Shown piece after piece: positions 1 through 12,243 of a stretch of 64,000 nt of DNA (the stretch's first letter is position 1; every line of letters begins with the position of its first letter). Source of the stretch: Apostichopus japonicus (Eukaryota; Echinodermata; Holothuroidea; Aspidochirotida; Stichopodidae); contig NC_092577.1 in NCBI RefSeq assembly GCF_037975245.1, forward strand, positions 26,349,398 through 26,413,397. Direction: 5' to 3'. A program made the translations under genes and the position numbers. Under the pieces are notes generated by a model. That model searched no databases. It was given only the letters and a program-made list of their open reading frames with translations, and had not been told where the DNA came from.

Positions 1-642
1 GATTTATCGGAAACGCACTTTCCATTCATCGGAACCGCACATTCGATTTATCGGCACCGCACATTCGATTTATCGGTACCGCAATATCGATTTATCGGTA
101 TCGCACATACGATTTATCGGTACCGCACATTCGATTTATCGGTATCGCATATTCGAATTATCGGTACAGCACAATCGATTAATCGGTACCGCCTTTCGAT
201 TTATCGGTACCGCAATATCGATTTATCGGTATCGCACATTCGATTAATCGGTACCGCCTTTCGATTTATCGGTACCGCACTTTCGATTTATCGGTACCGC
301 AATATCGATTTATCGGTATCGCAAATTCGATTAATCGGTATCGCACATTCGATTAAACGGTATCGCGCCTTCGATTTATCGGTAACGCACTTTCGATTTA
401 TCGGAACCGCACATTCGATTTATCGGCACCGCACATTCGATTTATCGGTACCGCAATAGCGATTTATCGGTATCGCACATTCGATTTATCGTTCCCGAAC
501 AATCGATTTATCGGTACCGCAATATCGAATTATCGGTACCGCACAATCTATTAATCGGTACCGCCTTTCGATTTATCGGTACCGCACATTCGATTTATCG
601 GTACCGCACATTCGATTTATCGGTATCGCACAATCGATTTAT
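1..642 (+). repeat. Left-edge array segment, A-type monomers
   Basis: Satellite only. From about 290 to 750 the variant order matches 3,207-3,667 at an offset of 2,917; the rare TATCGCGCCT string is at 361 and 3,278. The same block recurs near 3,979 (a further 701 bp on) and near 14,983. The first 60 bases resemble 14,495-14,560, sharing a TTTCCATTCATCGG variant. The segment appears to be a piece of another higher-order unit cut by the window edge. Confidence 0.75.
569..612 (+). repeat. Reference monomers (two consensus units)
   Basis: Two consecutive exact consensus monomers, 569-590 and 591-612. Each starts with CGATTTATCGGTACCG, in which an imperfect dyad (CGAT-TT-ATCG) overlaps by two bases the perfect 8-bp palindrome CGGTACCG, which contains the KpnI site GGTACC. 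An asymmetric tail CACATT completes the unit. This pair is a convenient phase reference for the array. Confidence 0.95.
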
Positions 643-3600
643 CGGTACCGCACATTCGATTGATCGGTATCGCACATTCGATTAATCGTTATCGCACATT
701 CGATTAAACGGTACCGCACTTTCGATTAAACGGTATCGCACATTCGATTTATCGGTAACGCACTTTCGATTTATCGGTACCGCACATTCGATTTATCGGT
801 ATCTTAAATTCTATTAATCGGTATCGCACGTTCGATTTATCGGTACCGCACATTCCATTTATCGGTATCGTACATTCGATTTACCGAAATCGCACATTCG
901 ATCTATCTGTAACGCACTTTCGATTTATCGGAACCGCACATTCGATTTATCGGCACCGCACATTTGATTTATCGGTACCGCAATATCGATTTATCGGTAT
1001 CGCACATACGATTTATCGGTACCGCACATTCGATTTATCTGTACCGCACATTTGATTTATCGGTATCGCATTTTCGATTAATCGGTATCGCGCGTTCTTT
1101 TTATCGGTACCGCACATTCGATTTATCGGTAACGCATATTCGATTTATCGGTATCGCACATTCCATTATTTGTATCGCACATTCGATTTATCGGTATCGC
1201 GAATTCGATTTATCGGTACCGCACATTCTATTTATCGGTACCGCAATATCGATTTTTGGTATCGCACATTCGATTGACCGGTATCGCACAATCGATTAAT
1301 CGGCATCGCACATTCTATTTATCGGTACCGCACATTCGATTTATCGGTATCGCAAATTCGATTGATCGGTATCGCACATTCGATTAAACGGTACCGCAAT
1401 ATCGATTTATCGGTATCGCACATACGATTTATCGGTACCGCACATTCGATTTATCTGTACCGCACATTTGATTTATCGGTATCGCATTTTCGATTAATCG
1501 GTATCGCACGTTCTTTTTATCGGTACCGCACATTCGATTTATCGGTAACGCATATTCGATTTATCGGTATCGCACATTCCATTATTGGTATCGCACATTC
1601 GATTTATCGGTATCGCGAATTCGATTTATCGGTACCGCACATTCTATTTATCGGTACCGCACGTTCGATTTTTGGTATCGCACATTCGATTGACCGGTAT
1701 CGCACAATCGATTAATCGGCATCTCACATTCTATTTATCGGTACCGCACATTCGATTTATCGGTATCGCAAATTCGATTAATCGGTATCGCACATTCGAT
1801 TAAACGGTACCGCACTTTCGATTAAACGGTATCGCACATTCGATTTATCGGTAACGCATATTCGATTTATCGGCAGCGCACATTCGATTTATCGGCACCG
1901 CACATTCGATTTATCGGTACCGCACATTCGATTTATCGGTATCGCACAATCGATTTATCGGTACCGCACATTCGATTTATCGGTACCGCACATTCTATTT
2001 ATCGGTACCGCACGTTCGATTTATCGGTATCGCTAATTCGATTAAACGGTACCGCACATTCTATTTATCGGTATCGCACGTTCGATTTATCGGTACCGCA
2101 CTTTCGATTAAACGGTACCGCATTTTCGATTGATCGGTATCGCAAATTCGATTAAACGGTACCGCACTTTCGATTTATCGGTATCGCAAATTCGATAAAT
2201 CGGTATCGCACATTCGATTAAACGGTATCGCACATTCGATTTATCGGTAACGCACTTTCGATTTATCGGTACCGCAAGTTCGATTTATCGGTATCGCAAA
2301 TTCGATTAATCGGTATCGCACATTCAATTAAACGGTATCGCGCCTTCGATTTATCGGTAACGCACTTTCGATTTATCGGAACCGCACATTCGATTTATCG
2401 GCACCGCACATTCGATTTATCGGTACCGCAAATTCGATTTATCGGTATCGCATATTCAAATTATCGGTACAGCACAATCGATTAATCGGTACCGCCTTTC
2501 GATTTATCGGTACCGCACAATCGATTAATCGGTATCGCACGTTCTTTTTATCGGTACCGCACATTCCATTTATCGGTAACGCATATTCGATTTATCGGTA
2601 TCGCACATTCCATTATTGGTATCGCACATTCGATTCATCGGTATCGCGAATTCCATTTATCGGTACCGCACATTCTATTTATCGGTACCGCAATATCGAT
2701 TTTTGGTATCGCACATTCGATTGACCGGTATCGCACAATCGATTTATCGGCATCGCACATTCTATTTATCGGTACCGCACATTCGATTTATCGGTATCGC
2801 AAATTCGATTAATCGGTATCGCACATTCGATTAAACGGTACCGCACTTTCGATTAAACGGTATCGCACAATCGATTTATCGGTAACGCACTTTCGATTTA
2901 TCGGTACCGCACATTCGATATATCGGTATCCCAAATTCGATTAATCGGTATCGCACATTCGATTAAACGGTATCGCACATTCGATTTATCGGTAACGCAC
3001 TTTCGATTTATTGGCACCGCACATTCGATTTATCGGCACCGCACATTCGATTTATCGGTACCGCACATTCGATTTATCGGTATCGCACAATCGATTTATC
3101 GGTACCGCACATTCGATTAATCGGTATCGCACGTTCGATTTATCGGTATCGCACATGCCATTATTGGTATCGCTAATTCGATTTATCGGTACCGCACATT
3201 CTATTTATCGGTACCGCAATATCGATTTATCGGTATCGCAAATTCGATTAATCGGTATCGCACATTCGATTAAACGGTATCGCGCCTTCGATTTATCGGT
3301 AACGCACTTTCGATTTGTCGGAACCGCACATTCGATTTATCGGCACCGCACATTCGATTTATCGGTACCGCAATATCGATTTATCGGTATCGCACATTCG
3401 ATTTATCGTTCCCGAACAATCGATTTATCGGTACCGCAATATCGATTTATCGGTACCGCACAATCTATTAATCGGTACCGCCTTTCGATTTATCGGTACC
3501 GCACATTCGATTTATCGGTACCGCACATTCGATTTATCGGTATCGCACAATCGATTTATCGGTACCGCACATTCGATTGATCGGTATCGCACATTCGATT

Positions 3601-5641
3601 AATCGTTATCGCACATTCGATTAAACGGTACCGCACTTTCGATTAAACGGTATCGCACATTCGATTTATCGGCACCGCACATTCGATTTATCGGTACCGC
3701 AATATCGATTTATCGGTATCGCACATACGATTTATCGGTACCGCACATTCGATTTATCGGTATCGCATATTCGAATTATCGGTACAGCACAATCGATTAA
3801 TCGGTACCGTCTTTCGATTTATCGGTACCGCAAAATCGATTTATCGGTACCGCACAATCTATTAATCGGTACCGCCTTTCGATTTATCGGTACCGCACAT
3901 TCGATTTATCGGTACCGCAATATCGATTTATCGGTATCGCAAATTCGATTAATCGGTATCGCACATTCGATTAAACGGTATCGCGCCTTCGATTTATCGG
4001 TAACGCACTTTCGATTTATCGGAACCGCACATTCGATTTATCGGCACCGCACATTCGATTTATCGGTACCGCAATATCGATTTATCGGTATCGCACATTC
4101 GATTTATCGTTCCCGAACAATCGATTTATCGGTACCGCAATATCGATTTATCGGTACCGCACAATCTATTAATCGGTACCGCCTTTCGATTTATCGGTAC
4201 CGCACATTCGATTTATCGGTACCGCACATTCGATTTATCGGTATCGCACAATCGATTTATCGGTACCGCACATTCGATTGATCGGTATCGCACATTCGAT
4301 TAATCGTTATCGCACATTCGATTAAACGGTATCGCACTTTCGATTAAACGGTATCGCACATTCGATTTATCGGTAACGCACTTTCGATTTATCGGTACCG
4401 CACATTCGATTTATCGGTATCTTAAATTCTATTAATCGGTATCGCACGTTCGATTTATCGGTATCGCACATACGATTTATCGGTATCGCACATTCGATTT
4501 ATCTGTACCGCACATTTGATTTATCGGTATCGCATTTTCGATTAATCGGTATCGCGCGTTCTTTTTATCGGTACCGCACATTCGATTTATCGGTAACGCA
4601 TATTCGATTTATCGGTATCGCACATTCCATTATTGGTATCGCACATTCGATTTATCGGTATCGCGAATTCGATTTATCGGTACCGCATATTCTATTTATC
4701 GGTACCGCAATATCGATTTTTGGTATCGCACATTCGATTGACCGGTATCGCACAATCGATTAATCGGCATCGCACATTCTATTTATCGGTACCGCACATT
4801 CGATTTATCGGTATCGCAAATTCGATTGATCGGTATCGCACATTCGATTAAACGGTACCGCAATATCGATTTATCGGTATCGCACATACGATTTATCGGT
4901 ACCGCACATTCGATTTATCTGTACCGCACATTTGATTTATCGGTATCGCATTTTCGATTAATCGGTATCGCACGTTCTTTTTATCGGTACCGCACATTCG
5001 ATTTATCGGTAACGCATATTCGATTTATCGGTATCGCACATTCCATTATTGGTATCGCACATTCGATTTATCGGTATCGCGAATTCGATTTATCGGTACC
5101 GCACATTCTATTTATCGGTACCGCAATATCGATTTTTGGTATCGCACATTCGATTGACCGGTATCGCACAATCGATTAATCGGCATCTCACATTCTATTT
5201 ATCGGTACCGCACATTCGATTTATCGGTATCGCAAATTCGATTGATCGGTATCGCACATTCGATTAAACGGTACCGCACTTTCGATTAAACGGTATCGCA
5301 CATTCGATTTATCGGTAACGCATATTCGATTTATCGGCAGCGCACATTCGATTTATCGGCACCGCACATTCGATTTATCGGTACCGCACATTCGATTTAT
5401 CGGTATCGCACAATCGATTTATCGGTACCGCACATTCGATTTATCGGTATCGCACGTTCGATTTATCGGTATCGCACATGCCATTATTGGTATCGCTAAT
5501 TCGATTTATCGGTACCGCACATTCTATTTATCGGTACCGCACGTTCGATTGATCGGTATCGCAAATTCGATTAAACGGTACCGCACTTTCGATTTATCGG
5601 TATCGCAAATTCGATAAATCGGTATCGCACATTCGATTAAA
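643..5641 (+). repeat. Higher-order repeat family A, copy 1 (about 4,999 bp)
   Basis: About 227 monomers whose variant order is repeated by the next copy. Rare markers line up at +4,999 (1,362 with 6,361; 1,585 with 6,584), then at +4,998 (2,616 with 7,614; 3,011 with 8,009), then at +5,152 (4,633 with 9,785; 5,049 with 10,201). The jump from 4,998 to 5,152 is 154 bp, exactly seven monomers, missing near 4,462 in this copy. The start is placed where the matches to 5,642 onward begin. Confidence 0.85.
1579..1599 (+). repeat. 21-bp monomer variant (TTATTGG type), example
   Basis: This monomer reads CCATTATTGG and then TATCGCACATT, one base shorter than consensus. It recurs in families A to D, F and G (2,610, 6,578, 7,608, 22,393 and 52,961 among others). 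Such units, with the GATTTTTGG and GCCTTTCG 21-bp types, account for higher-order periods that are not multiples of 22. Confidence 0.9.
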
Positions 5642-8600
5642 CGGTACCGCACATTCGATTGATCGGTATCGCACATTCGATTAATCGTTATCGCACATTC
5701 GATTAAACGGTACCGCACTTTCGATTAAACGGTATCGCACATTCGATTTATCGGTAACGCACTTTCGATTTATCGGTACCGCACATTCGATTTATCGGTA
5801 TCTTAAATTCTATTAATCGGTATCGCACGTTCGATTTATCGGTACCGCACATTCCATTTATCGGTATCGTACATTCGATTTACCGAAATCGCACATTCGA
5901 TCTATCTGTAACGCACTTTCGATTTATCGGAACCGCACATTCGATTTATCGGCACCGCACATACGATTTATCGGTACCGCAATATCGATTTATCGGTATC
6001 GCACATACGATTTATCGGTACCGCACATTCGATTTATCTGTACCGCACATTTGATTTATCGGTATCGCATTTTCGATTAATCGGTATCGCGCGTTCTTTT
6101 TATCGGTACCGCACATTCGATTTATCGGTAACGCATATTCGATTTATCGGTATCGCACATTCCATTATTTGTATCGCACATTCGATTTATCGGTATCGCG
6201 AATTCGATTTATCGGTACCGCACATTCTATTTATCGGTACCGCAATATCGATTTTTGGTATCGCACATTCGATTGACCGGTATCGCACAATCGATTAATC
6301 GGCATCGCACATTCTATTTATCGGTACCGCACATTCGATTTATCGGTATCGCAAATTCGATTGATCGGTATCGCACATTCGATTAAACGGTACCGCAATA
6401 TCGATTTATCGGTATCGCACATACGATTTATCGGTACCGCACATTCGATTTATCTGTACCGCACATTTGATTTATCGGTATCGCATTTTCGATTAATCGG
6501 TATCGCACGTTCTTTTTATCGGTACCGCACATTCGATTTATCGGTAACGCATATTCGATTTATCGGTATCGCACATTCCATTATTGGTATCGCACATTCG
6601 ATTTATCGGTATCGCGAATTCGATTTATCGGTACCGCACATTCTATTTATCGGTACCGCACGTTCGATTTTTGGTATCGCACATTCGATTGACCGGTATC
6701 GCACAATCGATTAATCGGCATCTCACATTCTATTTATCGGTACCGCACATTCGATTTATCGGTATCGCAAATTCGATTAATCGGTATCGCACATTCGATT
6801 AAACGGTACCGCACTTTCGATTAAACGGTATCGCACATTCGATTTATCGGTAACGCATATTCGATTTATCGGCAGCGCACATTCGATTTATCGGCACCGC
6901 ACATTCGATTTATCGGTACCGCACATTCGATTTATCGGTATCGCACAATCGATTTATCGGTACCGCACATTCGATTTATCGGTATCGCACGTTCGATTTA
7001 TCGGTATCGCACATGCCATTATTGGTATCGCTAATTCGATTTATCGGTACCGCACATTCTATTTATCGGTACCGCACGTTCGATTTATCGGTATCGCACA
7101 TTCGATTAAACGGTACCGCATTTTCGATTGATCGGTATCGCAAATTCGATTAAACGGTACCGCACTTTCGATTTATCGGTATCGCAAATTCGATAAATCG
7201 GTATCGCACATTCGATTAAACGGTATCGCACATTCGATTTATCGGTAACGCACTTTCGATTTATCGGTACCGCAAGTTCGATTTATCGGTATCGCAAATT
7301 CGATTAATCGGTATCGCACATTCAATTAAACGGTATCGCGCCTTCGATTTATCGGTAACGCACTTTCGATTTATCGGAACCGCACATTCGATTTATCGGC
7401 ACCGCACATTCGATTTATCGGTACCGCAAATTCGATTTATCGGTATCGCATATTCAAATTATCGGTACAGCACAATCGATTAATCGGTACCGCCTTTCGA
7501 TTTATCGGTACCGCACAATCGATTAATCGGTATCGCACGTTCTTTTTATCGGTACCGCACATTCCATTTATCGGTAACGCATATTCGATTTATCGGTATC
7601 GCACATTCCATTATTGGTATCGCACATTCGATTCATCGGTATCGCGAATTCGATTTATCGGTACCGCACATTCTATTTATCGGTACCGCAATATCGATTT
7701 TTGGTATCGCACATTCGATTGACCGGTATCGCACAATCGATTTATCGGCATCGCACATTCTATTTATCGGTACCGCACATTCGATTTATCGGTATCGCAA
7801 ATTCGATTAATCGGTATCGCACATTCGATTAAACGGTACCGCACTTTCGATTAAACGGTATCGCACAATCGATTTATCGGTAACGCACTTTCGATTTATC
7901 GGTACCGCACATTCGATATATCGGTATCCCAAATTCGATTAATCGGTATCGCACATTCGATTAAACGGTATCGCACATTCGATTTATCGGTAACGCACTT
8001 TCGATTTATTGGCACCGCACATTCGATTTATCGGCACCGCACATTCGATTTATCGGTACCGCACATTCGATTTATCGGTATCGCACAATCGATTTATCGG
8101 TACCGCACATTCGATTAATCGGTATCGCACGTTCGATTTATCGGTATCGCACATGCCATTATTGGTATCGCTAATTCGATTTATCGGTACCGCACATTCT
8201 ATTTATCGGTACCGCAATATCGATTTATCGGTATCGCAAATTCGATTAATCGGTATCGCACATTCGATTAAACGGTATCGCGCCTTCGATTTATCGGTAA
8301 CGCACTTTCGATTTGTCGGAACCGCACATTCGATTTATCGGCACCGCACATTCGATTTATCGGTACCGCAATATCGATTTATCGGTATCGCACATTCGAT
8401 TTATCGTTCCCGAACAATCGATTTATCGGTACCGCAATATCGATTTATCGGTACCGCACAATCTATTAATCGGTACCGCCTTTCGATTTATCGGTACCGC
8501 ACATTCGATTTATCGGTACCGCACATTCGATTTATCGGTATCGCACAATCGATTTATCGGTACCGCACATTCGATTGATCGGTATCGCACATTCGATTAA

Positions 8601-10793
8601 TCGTTATCGCACATTCGATTAAACGGTACCGCACTTTCGATTAAACGGTATCGCACATTCGATTTATCGGCACCGCACATTCGATTTATCGGTACCGCAA
8701 TATCGATTTATCGGTATCGCACATACGATTTATCGGTACCGCACATTCGATTTATCGGTATCGCATATTCGAATTATCGGTACAGCACAATCGATTAATC
8801 GGTACCGTCTTTCGATTTATCGGTACCGCAAAATCGATTTATCGGTACCGCACAATCTATTAATCGGTACCGCCTTTCGATTTATCGGTACCGCACATTC
8901 GATTTATCGGTACCGCAATATCGATTTATCGGTATCGCAAATTCGATTAATCGGTATCGCACATTCGATTAAACGGTATCGCGCCTTCGATTTATCGGTA
9001 ACGCACTTTCGATTTATCGGAACCGCACATTCGATTTATCGGCACCGCACATTCGATTTATCGGTACCGCAATATCGATTTATCGGTATCGCACATTCGA
9101 TTTATCGTTCCCGAACAATCGATTTATCGGTACCGCAATATCGATTTATCGGTACCGCACAATCTATTAATCGGTACCGCCTTTCGATTTATCGGTACCG
9201 CACATTCGATTTATCGGTACCGCACATTCGATTTATCGGTATCGCACAATCGATTTATCGGTACCGCACATTCGATTGATCGGTATCGCACATTCGATTA
9301 ATCGTTATCGCACATTCGATTGAACGGTATCGCACTTTCGATTAAACGGTATCGCACATTCGATTTATCGGTAACGCACTTTCGATTTATCGGTACCGCA
9401 CATTCGATTTATCGGTATCTTAAATTCTATTAATCGGTATCGCACGTTCGATTTATCGGTACCGCACATTCCATTTATCGGTATCGTACATTCGATTTAC
9501 CGAAATCGCACATTCGATCTATCTGTAACGCACTTTCGATTTATCGGAACCGCACATTCGATTTATCGGCACCGCACATTCGATTTATCGGTACCGCAAT
9601 ATCGATTTATCGGTATCGCACATACGATTTATCGGTACCGCACATTCGATTTATCTGTACCGCACATTTGATTTATCGGTATCGCATTTTCGATTAATCG
9701 GTATCGCGCGTTCTTTTTATCGGTACCGCACATTCGATTTATCGGTAACGCATATTCGATTTATCGGTATCGCACATTCCATTATTGGTATCGCACATTC
9801 GATTTATCGGTATCGCGAATTCGATTTATCGGTACCGCATATTCTATTTATCGGTACCGCAATATCGATTTTTGGTATCGCACATTCGATTGACCGGTAT
9901 CGCACAATCGATTAATCGGCATCGCACATTCTATTTATCGGTACCGCACATTCGATTTATCGGTATCGCAAATTCGATTGATCGGTATCGCACATTCGAT
10001 TAAACGGTACCGCAATATCGATTTATCGGTATCGCACATACGATTTATCGGTACCGCACATTCGATTTATCTGTACCGCACATTTGATTTATCGGTATCG
10101 CATTTTCGATTAATCGGTATCGCACGTTCTTTTTATCGGTACCGCACATTCGATTTATCGGTAACGCATATTCGATTTATCGGTATCGCACATTCCATTA
10201 TTGGTATCGCACATTCGATTTATCGGTATCGCGAATTCGATTTATCGGTACCGCACATTCTATTTATCGGTACCGCAATATCGATTTTTGGTATCGCACA
10301 TTCGATTGACCGGTATCGCACAATCGATTAATCGGCATCTCACATTCTATTTATCGGTACCGCACATTCGATTTATCGGTATCGCAAATTCGATTGATCG
10401 GTATCGCACATTCGATTAAACGGTACCGCACTTTCGATTAAACGGTATCGCACATTCGATTTATCGGTAACGCATATTCGATTTATCGGCAGCGCACATT
10501 CGATTTATCGGCACCGCACATTCGATTTATCGGTACCGCACATTCGATTTATCGGTATCGCACAATCGATTTATCGGTACCGCACATTCGATTTATCGGT
10601 ATCGCACGTTCGATTTATCGGTATCGCACATGCCATTATTGGTATCGCTAATTCGATTTATCGGTACCGCACATTCTATTTATCGGTACCGCACGTTCGA
10701 TTGATCGGTATCGCAAATTCGATTAAACGGTACCGCACTTTCGATTTATCGGTATCGCAAATTCGATAAATCGGTATCGCACATTCGATTAAA
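5642..10793 (+). repeat. Higher-order repeat family A, copy 2 (about 5,152 bp)
   Basis: Second full family-A unit, nearly identical by eye to copy 1. It keeps the seven monomers (about 9,461-9,614) that copy 1 lacks. Small differences are visible, for example GAATTCG here at 7,649 where copy 1 has GAATTCC at 2,651. A short tract near 6,980-7,110 is in a different monomer order from copy 1. High similarity over 5 kb of satellite indicates recent unequal exchange or amplification. Confidence 0.85.
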
Positions 10794-12243
10794 CGGTATC
10801 GCACATTCGATTTATCGGTAACGCACTTTCGATTTATCGGTACCGCAAGTTCGATTTATCGGTATCGCAAATTCGATTAATCGGTATCGCACATTCAATT
10901 AAACGGTATCGCGCCTTCGATTTATCGGTAACGCACTTTCGATTTATCGGAACCGCACATTCGATTTATCGGCACCGCACATTCGATTTATCGGTACCGC
11001 AAATTCGATTTATCGGTATCGCATATTCAAATTATCGGTACAGCACAATCGATTAATCGGTACCGCCTTTCGATTTATCGGTACCGCACAATCGATTAAT
11101 CGGTATCGCACGTTCTTTTTATCGGTACCGCACATTCCATTTATCGGTAACGCATATTCGATTTATCGGTATCGCACATTCCATTATTGGTATCGCACAT
11201 TCGATTCATCGGTATCGCGAATTCGATTTATCGGTACCGCACATTCTATTTATCGGTACCGCAATATCGATTTTTGGTATCGCACATTCGATTGACCGGT
11301 ATCGCACAATCGATTTATCGGCATCGCACATTCTATTTATCGGTACCGCACATTCGATTTATCGGTATCGCAAATTCGATTAATCGGTATCGCACATTCG
11401 ATTAAACGGTACCGCACTTTCGATTAAACGGTATCGCACAATCGATTTATCGGTAACGCACTTTCGATTTATCGGTACCGCACATTCGATATATCGGTAT
11501 CCCAAATTCGATTAATCGGTATCGCACATTCGATTAAACGGTATCGCACATTCGATTTATCGGTAACGCACTTTCGATTTATTGGCACCGCACATTCGAT
11601 TTATCGGCACCGCACATTCGATTTATCGGTACCGCACATTCGATTTATCGGTATCGCACAATCGATTTATCGGTACCGCACATTCGATTAATCGGTATCG
11701 CACGTTCGATTTATCGGTATCGCACATGCCATTATTGGTATCGCTAATTCGATTTATCGGTACCGCACATTCTATTTATCGGTACCGCAATATCGATTTA
11801 TCGGTATCGCAAATTCGATTAATCGGTATCGCACATTCGATTAAACGGTATCGCGCCTTCGATTTATCGGTAACGCACTTTCGATTTGTCGGAACCGTAC
11901 ATTCGATTTATCGGCACCGCACATTCGATTTATCGGTACCGCAATATCGATTTATCGGTATCGCACATTCGATTTATCGTTCCCGAACAATCGATTTATC
12001 GGTACCGCAATATCGATTTATCGGTACCGCACAATCTATTAATCGGTACCGCCTTTCGATTTATCGGTACCGCACATTCGATTTATCGGTACCGCACATT
12101 CGATTTATCGGTATCGCACAATCGATTTATCGGTACCGCACATTCGATTGATCGGTATCGCACATTCGATTAATCGTTATCGCACATTCGATTAAACGGT
12201 ACCGCACTTTCGATTAAACGGTATCGCACATTCGATTTATCGG
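10794..12243 (+). repeat. Higher-order repeat family A, partial copy 3
   Basis: This block matches 7,221-8,670 at an offset of 3,573 (markers 7,614 with 11,187; 8,009 with 11,582; 8,313 with 11,886). It therefore enters the family-A unit about 1.6 kb after that unit's start. The junction lies just after a TTCGATAAATCGG-containing monomer string shared by both parents, as expected for unequal crossing-over between similar sub-blocks. Confidence 0.8.

Noticed and set aside
4440-4500. Insertion of foreign sequence at the 154-bp offset change
   Set aside because: The differing bases in copy 2 (9,461-9,614) are ordinary satellite monomers also found at about 840-990, so it is a seven-monomer indel.
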